Shown here: one piece after another, positions 22,005 through 33,024 of the stretch | How positions within the stretch are numbered: the first letter of the stretch is position 1 | Layout: every line of letters starts with the position of its first letter | DNA from: Haliclona indistincta | Lineage: Eukaryota > Porifera > Demospongiae > Haplosclerida > Chalinidae | NCBI GenBank assembly: GCA_964017065.1 | Contig: OZ024787.1 | Span: forward strand, 4,120,503-4,184,502 | Reading direction: 5' to 3' | Length of the DNA stretch: 64,000 bases | The notes under the pieces: model-generated | Seen by the model: the letters and a program-made list of their open reading frames with translations, nothing else | What the model was told of the DNA's origin: nothing | The model's database searches: none | Made by a program: the position numbers and the translations under genes

Positions 22005-23800
22005 ATCATTGCCGATCGACAATGATATGTAGGGATGACCTCGAACTAAGATGGCGGCTACTCATGTGTGAAAATGAGTTTTCGCACATATCTCTACTGT
22101 TATACATTTCTACTGCATTTTAACTATCTCTGAGGGAATCTGAAGTTTGAGCGCTTGTAGGAAGTCTATGAAAGTCACCGGGACTGCTTGCTTGACGACG
22201 AAAATCAAGATGGCGACTCTCAGAGAGCCGTTGCCAGATCTTCGCTGTTTTAGCGTTTATCGAGAGTCCAGACACCTAGGATTGATCAGACGATTGTTCT
22301 GAGCATGAAAATACCTTTGGCGAAGCTGGCAGACGTTTCTAAAGTGGTAAACCGAAATCGCCGCCCACGCGAATTGTTCATCTTTCTTTCTTTCTTCTTT
22401 CGGTAAGCCTATCGCTGTCCTGAGTTAACGAATGAGTACCAAACCTGCACCATCGCACGTGTATATATCTGGGGTAGTGCACTTACTTCTTAGATAGGCA
22501 TAAAACACTACCAGAAGCGAGTAATCCTTGAAAAACATCGTTTTTGGACCGTTTTGGACTGTTACAGCAACTCCAATAATTAACCCTCTTGTCGCTGCTG
22601 ATCATTGACTCCGCCCACATCAGTTTTGAAACTGAGCTCGGTTCTCGCTTTCTCTGGGCGCGCTTCAACGCCCAAGCTAGAGCCTAGAGGTATGAACAAG
22701 CAGTATACTATGCCCTGGGTAACACTGATCTGTCTATGCTGACATCATGACCCACGGCAGGCGCGAACCGGACGACGGTGATGCTACCCGATCTACTAGC
22801 TAGCTAGCCAGGCTACTAAAACACTACACGGCGTAAGCTGTACCCATAGGACCCCTCTGCTGTTGACAACTGGACATTGGTCATTGTAAAAAGCTAGAAG
22901 CCTCTGTGATCGTGATATCGACATCAACATGCCGAAGCCAGCATGGTACTACTGAGCTCACTGTTCGGACTAGGCTTCCAGCCATGATCATATGCATCAT
23001 AGCTGAGCTGAGTTGTTAGTGATAAAAGCTAGCATAGAATACAGATAATAAATTCAAACTGATAGTGATCAAAAAAGTAACAGGAACAAGTAAAGTAAAA
23101 AAGTTTTAATAAAAAAACTAAAAAGTGTAGGGATGACGCTTGCAAAAGTAAAGGAACAAGATGGGATGATGCTTGCAAAAGTAAAGGAACAAGATGGAAA
23201 AAAGTAAAGGAACAAGAGGGATGATGCTTGCAAAAGTAAAGGAACAAGATGGGATGATGCTTGCAAAAGTGAAGTATGAAAAGTCCCAAGTATCCCTACA
23301 TCAGCGGCTTGAAGGAGGACGCAGTCCGATGAAGTAACTGACGGTTGTAAACAACTAGAGGTATCTGTGTTAGGAGGACGCAGTCCGATGAAGTAACTGA
23401 TGGTTGTAAACAACTAGAGGTATCTGTGTTTGGAGGACGCAGTCCGATGAAATAACTGACGGTTGTAAACAACTAGAGGTATCTGTGGTTTGGAGGACGC
23501 AGTCCGATTAAGTAATTGACGGTTGTAAAAGGTATAGGAAGAGGATTCCGCATTTGTCAGTTGCACGCCATCGCAGCAAGCCGCTGATGTAGGGATACTT
23601 GGGACTTTTCATACTTCACTTTTGCAAGCATCATCCCATCTTGTTCCTTTACTTTTGCAAGCATCATCCCTCTTGTTCCTTTACTTTTTTCCATCTTGTT
23701 CCTTTACTTTTGCAAGCATCATCCCATCTTGTTCCTTTACTTTTGCAAGCGTCATCCCTACACTTTTTAGTTTTTTTTATTAAAACTTTTTTACTTTACT
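22005..23800 (-). mobile_element. Family 2 repeat, copy 1
   Basis: It starts with the hairpin ATCATTGCCGATCGACAATGAT, then ATGTAGGGATGAC and AAGATGGCGGCTAC, followed by about 1 kb of non-coding DNA. It ends in a palindromic cassette: arms about 23,085-23,311 and 23,576-23,800 (rich in AAAGTAAAGGAACAAGATGGGATGATGC units) around a loop of tandem repeats. It is the mirror of the family 1 plan. No protein-coding gene. Confidence 0.75.
23312..23530 (+). repeat. Four tandem 58-62-bp units in the family 2 loop
   Basis: Each unit contains GGAGGACGCAGTCCGAT, then ACTGACGGTTGTAAACAAC. As RNA each could form two mini-hairpins (GGAC-GCA-GTCC and GTTG-TAAA-CAAC). The same array is in the second family 2 copy at about 50,730-50,965. 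Confidence 0.85.
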
Positions 23801-24740
23801 TGTTGATCTTATGTACAGCCACTGATGTAGGGATCTATGGTCTGTTAGCAAGTCAATCGTGTTACCATTCTATGCTTGTTCCTTGTTGGTTTACATTGTG
23901 AACCAGTGGTAGATTTCTTCATCACTACATCCTTTTGATTTCGATAGAAATCTTTTTAATTTCTTGTTTGTGTCCTTTTTTCTTTTTGGTGAAGTGCAGT
24001 TCAATATCATGCATGTACGGAGAAGTCTTTGTTTCCACCATTAGTTTAGTATTCCTGTTGTTGATGGCTTTTGCAGTGCATACGAGCCCCGCCCACACTT
24101 GTTTGTAGACCTATACGGCGGTTATAATTATCTGGCAAGTGCAGAATGGCGATCCTACACGAGCTTACTGTTCTTCGAAGACTCCAGACAAATGCCGAGT
24201 GTGTGTTCTCCGTGATAGTGATCCACACGGCGCAGCGACACTTTAGCTGCTTGGTCACGTGCGCTACCCATTGCTTGGTCACGTGCGTATTGCGCAATCA
24301 CAATAATGGCGTCTAACACTAAGCTGACAATGGATCACGATCGAGAAATCGCGGAACTTAGATCACCGTTACGCTAAAAACAAAGCTCAAAAGGCACATG
24401 CCAGGTAAATTTCACGACTGTTCGTGGATGTTTTGGTCTCGGCACTGCTCGCGTAAAGGCGCTAGGCGAGTTGAAGAAAGAAGAAAGAAAGAAGAAAACG
24501 AAGATGACGAAACTCGATTTTCACCGTTTCCAGGTTCGTCACTTTAGTAACAATTTCGAGCAATCTCCTTGCTACTGTAAGATGGGGCAACGCCAGAGAG
24601 CAGATCTAAGTGTCTAAAGACGTACAAAATTCAACACCAGGCGAAATATCAGCGTTTGAACGCTAATACATTGTATGTAGCCGCCATCTTGTTTTATCGT
24701 TCATCCCTACATAGGGAGGCACTACCGTGCCTCCCTAATA

Positions 24741-24845
24741 TCAGCTTTAGTTGCCTATAGTTATGTTCACGCAAACACTCGAAAAGCTTGTCAAAGCTAA
24801 TTTTCGAGCGTATGCGTGAACATAACTCGGCAACTAAAGCTGATA
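24741..24845. repeat. Compact palindrome
   Basis: ATATCAGCTTTAGTTGCC...GGCAACTAAAGCTGATAT: two arms of roughly 45 nt (TATGTTCACGC and GCGTGAACATA inside) around a small centre. Confidence 0.85.
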
Positions 24846-25258
24846 TCGAAAAAAGGATCCGTGGGTCCCTAGATAACTAAGCTGTCTAGCTGCATGCCAA
24901 GTCTAGTCGTCCTATAGATTGCCCACAACGAGAATTTCGATTTCTTAGTTGACGAAGCTGCTCGTTATTTTGTGTACTTCGTAACGCACTATGGTAGCGC
25001 GTCTAGCCACCGTTTTTGCTGAAGACGAAGTGCAGTCTTTGCTCTAACTGGATATGCAGTGCTTTGTTCAGCCAAACCAACAAGCGCGATGCTACGAGCA
25101 TTTTTTTCAGGCAACCATTTCAGCTTGCTTGTAAGTGGACGTGGTGTATCCCGTAACCTTAAAAAAGGAATCCTGACACGCAAGAGGAAGAAGTTATTGG
25201 ACGCTATTATAATTCATAGACTCACTCAAGCAGCTAGTGCACTTGTTCATTGAATCAC

Positions 25259-25670
25259 AATAACACACCTGATGAGTGTAGTCCGATCGTATGAAGCTGT
25301 TAGCTGTGTTGAGTTCCTGAATGAAGAGAAAAGCATGTGTTCACTAACACTAAATTACACTAACACACCTGATGAGTGTAGTCCGATTGTATGAAGCTGT
25401 TAGCTGTGTTAAGTTCCTGAATGAAGAGAAAAGCATGTGTTCACTAATACTGAATCACAATAACACACCTGATGAGCGTGTTCCGATCATATGAAGCTGT
25501 GTAGCTATGTTGTGTTCCTGAATGAAGAGACAAGCATGTGTTCACTAATACTGAATCACACTAACACACCTGATGAGCGTGTTCCGATCGTATCAAGCTG
25601 TGTAGCTATGTTGTGTTCCTGAATGAAGAGACAAGCATGTGTTCTGAATCACACTAACACACCTGAAGAC
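25259..25670 (+). repeat. About 100-bp satellite, four units plus a partial
   Basis: Units start TAACACACCTGATGAG at 25,259, 25,361, 25,461, 25,562 and 25,655 (period 93-102 bp). Each contains AGTCCGATCRTAT..AAGCTG and ends GCATGTGTTC. The unit ends (AACACA / TGTGTT) are complementary, so one unit could close as an RNA or DNA hairpin. Confidence 0.85.
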
Positions 25671-25673
25671 ACC

Positions 25674-26325
25674 TTAAGGTGGCGGGTACGCCTATTTTTA
25701 ATGATATTCAAAGGATCGTATCTTTCTATTCGTAAACCTATGCATTTTCAGAGTTTATAAAATAAATCCTGTGCTTGTAGATTACAGATTGTAATAATTT
25801 TTATTACTCATTAATGATTATTGACCTAGTTATTAATGGTTAATTACAACTTTATTTTTTACGTCTCATTTTGTCAGGGACTATTTCAAACGAACGAAAC
25901 TTCGCCAGTGCTATAAGGTAGCAAAACTCTAGGATCGTAAGTATGCGTTTTAGCCTAGACACCAGCATCGCTGAGTAATGGAAATCTCACGATAATAAAA
26001 GCCACAAAATAGCTCGGCGATCAAAAACGGTTTTGAATATTGCGAAATGGATACTTACGATCTTAGATAATGTTGAGATGAACATGCAGCGTGATTGTGA
26101 AGTCAAACAGCAGCTTTCTCAGAGTATGAGACGTAAAAAATAAAGTTGTACGCGAACGTTTGGCGCGCTCAAGATCAATAATTACGTCATAGAATGTGTA
26201 ATAGAACTACATGAAGTATGCGCGGTTTACGCGGGCGAACAGCTTGTGCATAGTTGTGGTAACCACGACCAGACCACGACTATGAATAATCTTACGCGTT
26301 AATGACCGCACCCGCCACCTTAAGA
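25674..26325. mobile_element. TTAA-flanked inverted-repeat element
   Basis: The left end TTAAGGTGGCGGGTACGCC and right end GCACCCGCCACCTTAA are bounded by TTAA, the same terminal family as 19,680 and 45,754. The interior is AT-rich without coding capacity. Confidence 0.7.
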
Positions 26326-26344
26326 GAGAAAAGTAATACACAGA

Positions 26345-26560
26345 ACATACACACAGCATATTATGGTGAACCTTACACAGTAACTATGTCTCACTCCACG
26401 TATAGAACAGTCCTATATAAGACAGAAACAGTAATACACACAGCATATTATGGCGAGCCTTACACAATAACTATGTCTCACTCCACGTAAAGAACAGTCC
26501 TGTATAAGACAGAAACAGTATAACCACAGCATAATGGCAGTCTAAAACAATGATCTACCT
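26345..26560 (+). repeat. Roughly 90-bp tandem duplication
   Basis: CACACAGCATATTATGG...CTCACTCCACGTA..AGAACAGTCCT is present twice in full, and a third, shorter ACCACAGCATAATGG copy follows. Confidence 0.8.
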
Positions 26561-26744
26561 GTTATAAATTATACGTCACTCATTCACTCACCTATGATAG
26601 CTCATCGGTTTAAGCAGTGTCATAATAATTATAGTAGACACATCGCATAGTCATCCACAGAATGATGTACAGTCAACTCATTTTGGTCTGTAAAAAATAA
26701 GAGGAACTGTACTTGAAGAAACAGAAATAAGAAGCTTATCTTAC

Positions 26745-26836
26745 CTGTTGCCAAGCACCGCGAGATAATATCATACTGACAACAAGAGAATCAACGGCTA
26801 TAGCAGTCATTAGTATAATTATTGTTACTGTAGATC
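26745..26836 (-). other. Candidate transmembrane exon
   Basis: Flanked on the minus strand by a CCAG acceptor and a strong GTAAGA donor. It encodes STVTIIILMTAIAVDSLVV followed by SMILSRGAWQQ, a plausible membrane segment. Upstream minus-strand open sequence (26,950-27,166; includes GGVILCTATIWLVQIY) may be another exon of the same gene, but phases could not be joined. Confidence 0.3.
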
Positions 26837-27166
26837 CTGGCATATATATAATATGTCGAGGCAATAGCCGAGAACGATAGCAATCTAGTCAGAGTGACAA
26901 TCAGAGCAAAATATCTAAGACAAGAACAAGTAGCAGTGAGTACCTTATGTGTAGTTGTAGTATAATAGTACAAGCTCTTCTTGCAATGGAGCATCTGCAT
27001 GATGGAGGATGCTAGTCACCAGCTGCAATTCTTCACGTGGCGAATAAATTTGGACCAACCAGATTGTAGCAGTACACAGAATGACTCCACCTACCGTACC
27101 ACGCCCACTAGCCGAACTGATCCATGACTCGACGTATACATGTGGTGAGTGACTCCTGCCTCGCAA

Positions 27167-28194
27167 GCTAGCCTAGGCCTCAGCGGGTCCTACAAGAAAC
27201 CAGGCTTACTTACTCGATCTCCAGCTGCTGCTACACCGTGATTTCCCACGTGTTAACTTGTGTACTAGGTGTGTTTGACATCTCCTTCCATTCTCTAACT
27301 ACCGGGAGTCATTGTGGCGGGCCCTTAGCTTATCTAGATGTATATATGCCTGAACTTAAGTCACTGGGACTCTCATACTTGTTCAGTTACTCCTTTGACT
27401 CTGTCTGCATGAGTGTCTGTTACATTGCTAAATCGCTGTCTATCAGTTAGTAACTTAATCAACGTACTGTTTCTGATTCAGGTAGTTAGTTACTCTTCAT
27501 CACCTGTTCAAATAATTTATTACTTTATGCTATCTTATAGCTCAACTTTCTTCTAGTTCAGTCTCATCTAGAAAGTTCATTTACTATGGTGCTGAAAGGG
27601 ATGCTAGCACTGAGGTCCCGGCCGGAGTCTGATTAGGCTACCAAGCACCTTTTGTTTTCTGGGGTGTTTAGATGCCTGGTAGTACCTTCATTCCTAAAGT
27701 CAGTAAGTTCTCTGGCCTGTATCTCTTTAGAGAGCTAGAGTCCACACCGGCCTGTTGCAGTGAAGGCAGCATGCATAATTTTTATTATACATCGGTTAGT
27801 GAAAGACATCATGTTAGACTTAATATCAGCTCATTTTTTCTCCTCTAGTTTAATGTACTTGATCCCCTATCCCATACCTATAGTACTCAATTGGTTGAGT
27901 TTCTTACCATAGATCATATTATTTTCGCGGACAAACTATATTTCACAAGTTCGCAAAAATTCAGAACAGGCTTTAACTCTGGTGCTCAAACTCCAAAGTT
28001 TGTTTTCACGAATCTACGACAATATGTCGTGTACTGCTAACCCGTAGCCTCCTTTTGATTTTGGAGCACTTTGCATAAAGATCATAAAATTAATAATAAA
28101 ATTGATGTGTGTATAGTATTGTGAACTTCACTTTTAATCTGTTCTAGACTATGTGTGTCATCCATTTCTGCCGGATACGAAAAGAGGCTACAGT
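27167..28194. other. Spacer with no supported gene
   Basis: AT-rich sequence. A GC-rich island near 27,600-27,760 contains an imperfect GGTCCCGGCC hairpin. No ORF with coding character. Confidence 0.35.
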
Positions 28195-29150
28195 AAGACA
28201 CAACTCACTCAACTGGTGCTCTTAAACCAAGGTGCGAAATCATTGTTATTAGTTTTTGTCTAACATTATTGTATGCGTAGGCTAAGCTCCTCCTCCCTTC
28301 AAGTAGACACAACTCACTCAACTGGTGCTCTTAACCAAGGTACGAACTCATTGTTATTAGTTTTTGTCTAACACTATTGTGTGCATAGGCTAAGCTCCTC
28401 CTCCCTTCAAGTAGACACAACTCGCTCAACTGGTGCACCAAGGTACGAACTCATTGTTGTTAGTTTTTGTCTAACACTATTGTGTGCGTAGGCTAAGCTC
28501 CTCCTCCCTTCAAGTAGACACAACTCACTCAACTGGTGCACCAAGGTACGAACTCATTGTTGTTAGTTTTTGTCTAACACTATTGTGTGCGTAGGCTAAG
28601 CTCCTCCTCCCTTCAAGTAGACACAACTCACTCAACTGGTGCACCAAGGTACGAACTCATTGTTGTTAGTTTTTGTCTAACACTATTGTGTGCGTAGGCT
28701 AAGCTCCTCCTCCCTTCAAGTAGACACAACTCACTCAACTGGTGCACCAAGGTACGAACTCATTGTTGTTAGTTTTTGTCTAACACTATTGTGTGCGTAG
28801 GCTAAGCTCCTCCTCCCTTCAAGTAGACACAACTCACTCAACTGGTGCACCAAGGTACGAACTCATTGTTGTTAGTTTTTGTCTAACACTATTGTGTGCG
28901 TAGGCTAAGCTCCTCCTCCCTTCAAGTAGACACAACTCACTCTACTGGTGCACCAAGGTACGAACTCATTGTTATTAGTTTTTGTCTAACACTATTGTGT
29001 GCGTAGGCTAAGCTCCTCCTCCCTTCAGCTAAACACAACTCACTCAACTGGTGCTCTTAAACCAAGATACAAAGTCACTGTCTTTAGCCTAGTGAAATTA
29101 TTGTGTGCGTAGGCTAAGCTGAGTAAGCTCCTCTTCCTCCTTCAATTAGG
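28195..29150 (+). repeat. 103-bp satellite array, about nine units
   Basis: The marker GCTAAGCTCCTCCTCCC recurs at 28,281, 28,389, 28,492, 28,595, 28,698, 28,801, 28,904 and 29,007, with a diverged GCTAAGCT at 29,113. The period is exactly 103 bp through the core and 106-108 bp at the edges. Inner units are nearly identical and outer ones diverged. Confidence 0.95.
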
Positions 29151-29607
29151 CACAACTGGACTTTTGCTCTCAATTGACGTACTTTCTTCCAACACAAATT
29201 TTGCTGTTCTTGATGTAATTTTATGTTGAAATTAAAAATTATTATTGAGTCAACATTAATTTGATGATTTTAGTTTTCGTTTCAAGTCAAACTATTCTAA
29301 GTCGTCAAACACACTCATGATACTGCGAGTTCTACTGGATTGTTTGCGCTAGCATGATTGCTTTTTCCAGTCTTCTTTGTTTCACCATTCTTAGTCGTCA
29401 AACATGCTAGTGATACTATGAATTGTACTGGATTGCAATGCTAGAATGATGATAGGAGGCTGTTTTGCTTGTTTTTTTTTTGTTTTAAACCAACAAAAGC
29501 AGTAGTGGTACTATGAATTCACTGGATTGCAATGTTCTTTTCTCTAATTTATTGTATTCACAGTATCGTAATTATTATCACCCATTATTTGTTTCAAATT
29601 TGGTTTT
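29151..29607. other. AT-rich spacer with diverged duplications
   Basis: Three diverged copies of a TACTGGATTG/GATACTATGAATT-like segment lie between 29,280 and 29,530. No gene. Confidence 0.4.
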
Positions 29608-30358
29608 TATGCCTCGGTGGGCGGAGCCACGAGGCATACAGTAATCGTGGTGTCAGTCATTCTGTCTGTCAGTCTGTCGCAACGATTTCTCGTAGCTCGC
29701 TGAAAACTAATCGCTGAAACAAGCAACACGGGTAGAAATCGATACTTGCTCGGATTTGAATTTTCAGAAGTTTGATTTTAAAGCTTAGTGCGTAAGTTAC
29801 CGCGTGAATTGCTCACGGCTGGTTCAGTTTTGTAGCGCACGCTGAAAGTTAAGCTCTGAAACTACCAATGCAAGTAGTACACGGTATTATCTCGCTCTAG
29901 AACATGTGAAAACTTTATACGAAGCTTAGTTCGTGAGTTATGGCGCAATTTGCTCACTCGCGATCGATCATGGCTGTTGCTGGCGATCTGGAATTCTTCA
30001 AAGGCAAAGCTATCCACAGTTGACTGCCAAGAAGCTGATAGGTTAGAATTTCACTACAGCAATTGTGTAAGCAAGCTATGGACACTATCTCGCTTGTGTG
30101 CTGTGCCCTGAACTTGAACTGAACATTATGGACACGCCCAGTTGAATTAGTGGTCAGCACTGAATGGCTTCTGATTGCATAACTATTATACTGCATTGTG
30201 ATCGCTGTACAGAAAGGCATAATAGCTGCAGTTTGTTGCTGTGTATGTTTACTGTACAGGAATTGTGCTATAGTTTGTATAATAGGTGGAGTTTACTATA
30301 GCTAGTCCTGCTGTGTACTATGGAATTCCACCGAGGCATCAGCACCTTTGGTGCCTAG
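29608..30358. mobile_element. Dispersed element with a hairpin at each end
   Basis: The left end TATGCCTCGGTGGGCGGAG..CCACGAGGCATAC is a hairpin. The right end CCACCGAGGCATCAGCACCTTTGGTGCCTAG also folds. CTCGGTGG and CCACCGAG make the two ends complementary. Similar TATGCCTCG..CGAGGCATAC elements are common in marine invertebrate genomes (recollection, not searched). The interior is non-coding. Confidence 0.55.
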
Positions 30359-30654
30359 TTCTATACAGTGTTGTTTAAAAAGACATAAATCAATAATAAT
30401 AGTTTAGTCTTGACGTGAATGCAGAGGTTTGTTCCTTGAGAGTTAGCGATAACTTCATGTTGATGAAAGAGGAAGTGTCAAGATATTTAAAGATCCTTGT
30501 AAGCCCTACAGTAAAAGTTATAAAGATAATAAAAACTTTATAATTCACGCACTAACCTTGACGACAGGGTGATAGTGCATGAGTTCACACTAAAGTTTCT
30601 TCATGCATGATGGTCAATCACCATGCATGCACGCATGCACTTTATTAGTATGTA

Positions 30655-30978
30655 TCAACAAACTTGATTAGTGACTTCACCAATTTAGTTAGTGACTGTC
30701 ACCAATATAGTACTTCACTACTTGGTGGTGAGCGAAAAATTAGTGAACGTCACCAATAAATATATCACCAAATTTGACGATTAGTGACTTCACTGATTTG
30801 AGTAGTGAACGTCACCAATTATTATATCACCAAACTTGAAAATTAGTGACTTCACCGATTTTGGTAGTGACCGTCACCAATATAGTAATTCACTACCTGG
30901 TGGTGAACAAAAAAGTAGTGAACGTCACCACAATTAGTAGTGACGTTCACCACCTAGTTTTTACAGTGATATAGTAAT
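30655..30978. repeat. Dispersed repeat with GTTTTTACAGTGATATA terminus
   Basis: Alternating GTGACTTCACC, GTGAACGTCACC and ATATCACCAAA units end in CTAGTTTTTACAGTGATATAG. It is the inverted counterpart of the repeat at 18,688. Confidence 0.7.
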
Positions 30979-31171
30979 AATTATTATTTTTAGGATGTCA
31001 CTTGTCTTTTTTGCGTTAAAAACTTCATAATCATATTGAAATATAGTACAGTGTAAAGTAGTGCTAAGGAAAAACATAATAAAAACACATAATGAAAGGA
31101 AAAAAAAGATAAGATAAGTTATAGTCACAAGTCATGTCAAAGTTACAAGTCATGTAATAGTTATGATAAAA

Positions 31172-33019
31172 CTAACTAACTCTGATGCTTTCATTTTCAA
31201 TGGCTTTTTCAAGTACCATGAGCAAAGTATCAGCCAAGTCTTGGAATTTTTTTTCTGCCTCTTCATGATCTGTTTCGAGTGTTTTTTGCAGTCCTCCTTG
31301 TGTTCTTTTAATCTTTTCCAAGTATGTATCGCATATTTTGTCCAGAGCAAGCCATTGAGCATAGAAATGAACGCCACTTATCTTAAAGCTTTGGGATCCC
31401 CAAACATCTAATCTTTCTTCCATTGGCAATTTCTTTGTTGATGCAATCATTTCTTGGACATCCTGACTGTTCAACTGTGTACATTCTAACAATAATTTAT
31501 TCCAAACTATGCATATTCTTTTCATCATACTGGACATAGTTTTTAACACTCTGGAGATATTTTGCAATGAGATGACTACAGCTTCAGCTAGGTCACTGTC
31601 TTCTTCACAATTCCTTATTTTCTTTATATATTCAGCCATTTCCTTCACATAAATTTTTCTTTCTTCAAGGCTCCTTTCTTTTTCTAGAGCATCGGTTTCC
31701 TGTTTCGTACTTAAGTATTGCTTTCCCCTTGTAGGACATTTGGATAAAAATTGCAAGGCATTCACAATGAAGTTATCTTTTTTAGCTGCAAGCTCAGGAG
31801 TGGCTTTTTCCTCAGAGTCACGTTCTCGCAAGTGTTGTTTCTCTTTATCTTCAAGTCTTTTCTGGCCTTTCTTCTCAAAAATTCTAAATGTGTCAGATAA
31901 AATGTCTAAGACTTCTTCTGCTTTATCATTAAATGCTCTGGTAAGATTTTCAGCCTTATCGGCCATACTTTGGGCCCGCATTGTTGCTGTTTTTTGAAGT
32001 GTAAAAATGGCCAGATCTTCGAAACCATCTATGAAGTACAGGTAAGCTACTTTAAGATCAACGAGAATGTCTTGTGTAGTTTGCTTAAACTCCAATAAAA
32101 TACGGGCCGAATTGTCACAAAGCCTTGTCATCTCAACCCCAATGCGACGAAATTTTATCTGTAGGTCAGATCCGGCAACTCTATTGCAGGCAATCAAAGT
32201 GAACTGATTAAGTATGTCTAGATTGGTGACTAAAGGGTGGAAATCTAAACCAGTTAAAAGAAGATCTACATGCACCTCTACCAAAATCGACTGTTTGTTA
32301 GGTATCTCCAAGATATTAAAGGTTTCATTGCCAATTGTGACCATTGCATCAATAGTTTTCCCCTTAACTTGCTTAAGTACGATATCTCCGTCAATGCTTG
32401 CCTCTTCCACTCCCTCTTTAATCAGTGGAGCTGTTCTAACTGAATGTTTCAGTTCTACTGTGAGGTGTTTATGAAATAACCAGATAATACACACAGATCC
32501 AACTATTACCCTCATATGAACAAACATATCGAAGTAACCTTCAAATGCTTCACGGCCAAGCGTCTCAATGTCTTTTAGTGTTCGTTTGTTGGCTGAATCC
32601 TTTGGTATTTTTATTATTACTTCGATCATATTATTTGAATCATTTAGTTTTGGCTGCACAACACAAATGAAATCTGCTACTACAACACTGTTTAAAAATT
32701 TATCTTTTTTTTCAATATATGTTTTAACAATTTGCTTCATTTCGTTTCCCAGTCGTGTATTAGTAACTTTCATTAGTAACTCAAGGGGGTGAACATTGAA
32801 GGTGCTTATGAAGTTGCAGGTGCTCAGCAGTAGCAATACATCTTGAAAAGATTTACAATTTTCATCAAATTCAGTAGTATCAAAGCGAGTATTGTACATG
32901 AACTTAACTTCAGCAATATCAATTTTAAACTTCTCTTGAAGTCTTTTCACGTTTACCAGCAAAGTTGCGAATTCATCCTGTAGTTTGGTTAGGCTTTCGA
33001 CTACCTCTTTCTTGGGCAT
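31172..33019 (-). CDS. Uncharacterised helical protein, long form (615 aa)
   Basis: A complete single-exon ORF from an ATG at 33,019. Residues about 35-185 (FNVHPLELLMKV..., ...GSVCIIWLF) resemble a domain found next to death-fold and NACHT modules in cnidarian and sponge proteins, whose usual closing motif is GSVxVTWLVP. The GSVCIIWLF strand is therefore probably not a membrane helix. From TIGNETFNILEIP (about 228) the protein aligns by eye with the neighbouring plus-strand gene. It is mostly charged amphipathic helix, with KISGVHFYAQWLALDKIC near the C-terminus. The helical core recalls alpha-helical-bundle families, but no function can be assigned; an innate-immune or membrane-active role is speculation. 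A transposon ends 5 bp before the start codon, so the native leader or promoter has been displaced. Confidence 0.75.
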   Translation of the reverse strand: MPKKEVVESLTKLQDEFATLLVNVKRLQEKFKIDIAEVKFMYNTRFDTTEFDENCKSFQDVLLLLSTCNFISTFNVHPLELLMKVTNTRLGNEMKQIVKTYIEKKDKFLNSVVVADFICVVQPKLNDSNNMIEVIIKIPKDSANKRTLKDIETLGREAFEGYFDMFVHMRVIVGSVCIIWLFHKHLTVELKHSVRTAPLIKEGVEEASIDGDIVLKQVKGKTIDAMVTIGNETFNILEIPNKQSILVEVHVDLLLTGLDFHPLVTNLDILNQFTLIACNRVAGSDLQIKFRRIGVEMTRLCDNSARILLEFKQTTQDILVDLKVAYLYFIDGFEDLAIFTLQKTATMRAQSMADKAENLTRAFNDKAEEVLDILSDTFRIFEKKGQKRLEDKEKQHLRERDSEEKATPELAAKKDNFIVNALQFLSKCPTRGKQYLSTKQETDALEKERSLEERKIYVKEMAEYIKKIRNCEEDSDLAEAVVISLQNISRVLKTMSSMMKRICIVWNKLLLECTQLNSQDVQEMIASTKKLPMEERLDVWGSQSFKISGVHFYAQWLALDKICDTYLEKIKRTQGGLQKTLETDHEEAEKKFQDLADTLLMVLEKAIENESIRVS

Positions 33020-33024
33020 AAAAG

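Larger units (their letters stand above)
21776..24739 (+). mobile_element. Family 1 repeat, copy C, split by family 2
   Basis: The left part, 21,776-22,004, matches copy A up to GACAAAATATT. The right part resumes near 23,801 with ATCTTATGTACAGCCACTGATG and runs to the 3' hairpin and CCCTAAT at 24,739. The intervening 1.8 kb is family 2, so this copy is older than that insertion. Confidence 0.78.
21463..25165. mobile_element. Outer TTAA foldback element holding nested repeats
   Basis: The left arm (21,463-21,775) begins TTAAGGTTACGGGATACCAC. The right arm (about 24,838-25,165) ends GTGGTGTATCCCGTAACCTTAA and is its reverse complement over some 300 bp. A compact palindrome at 24,741-24,845 forms part of the loop. 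Family 1 copy C is inserted in it, and family 2 copy 1 is inserted in copy C. Confidence 0.7.

Noticed and set aside
23029..23901. His/Leu-rich ORFs (ASSHLVPLLLQ repeats)
   Set aside because: Read-through of the palindromic AAAGTAAAGGAACAAG repeats; they appear on both strands because of the inverted arms.
25259..25670. Hammerhead ribozyme array (CTGATGAG motif)
   Set aside because: CUGAUGAG occurs in each unit, but no GAAA with a proper stem II/III follows; GAAG is found instead. Not supported.
25259..25670. C/D-box snoRNA cluster
   Set aside because: UGAUGA and CUGA are about 50 nt apart, but no adjacent terminal stem joins the boxes and the base before the C box is C, not a purine.
28195..29150. 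CRISPR array
   Set aside because: Units are contiguous 103-bp satellites without unique spacers; the sequence is eukaryotic.
32440..32520. Transmembrane helix in the 615-aa protein
   Set aside because: The hydrophobic GSVCIIWLF stretch matches a strand of a soluble domain family more closely than a membrane span.
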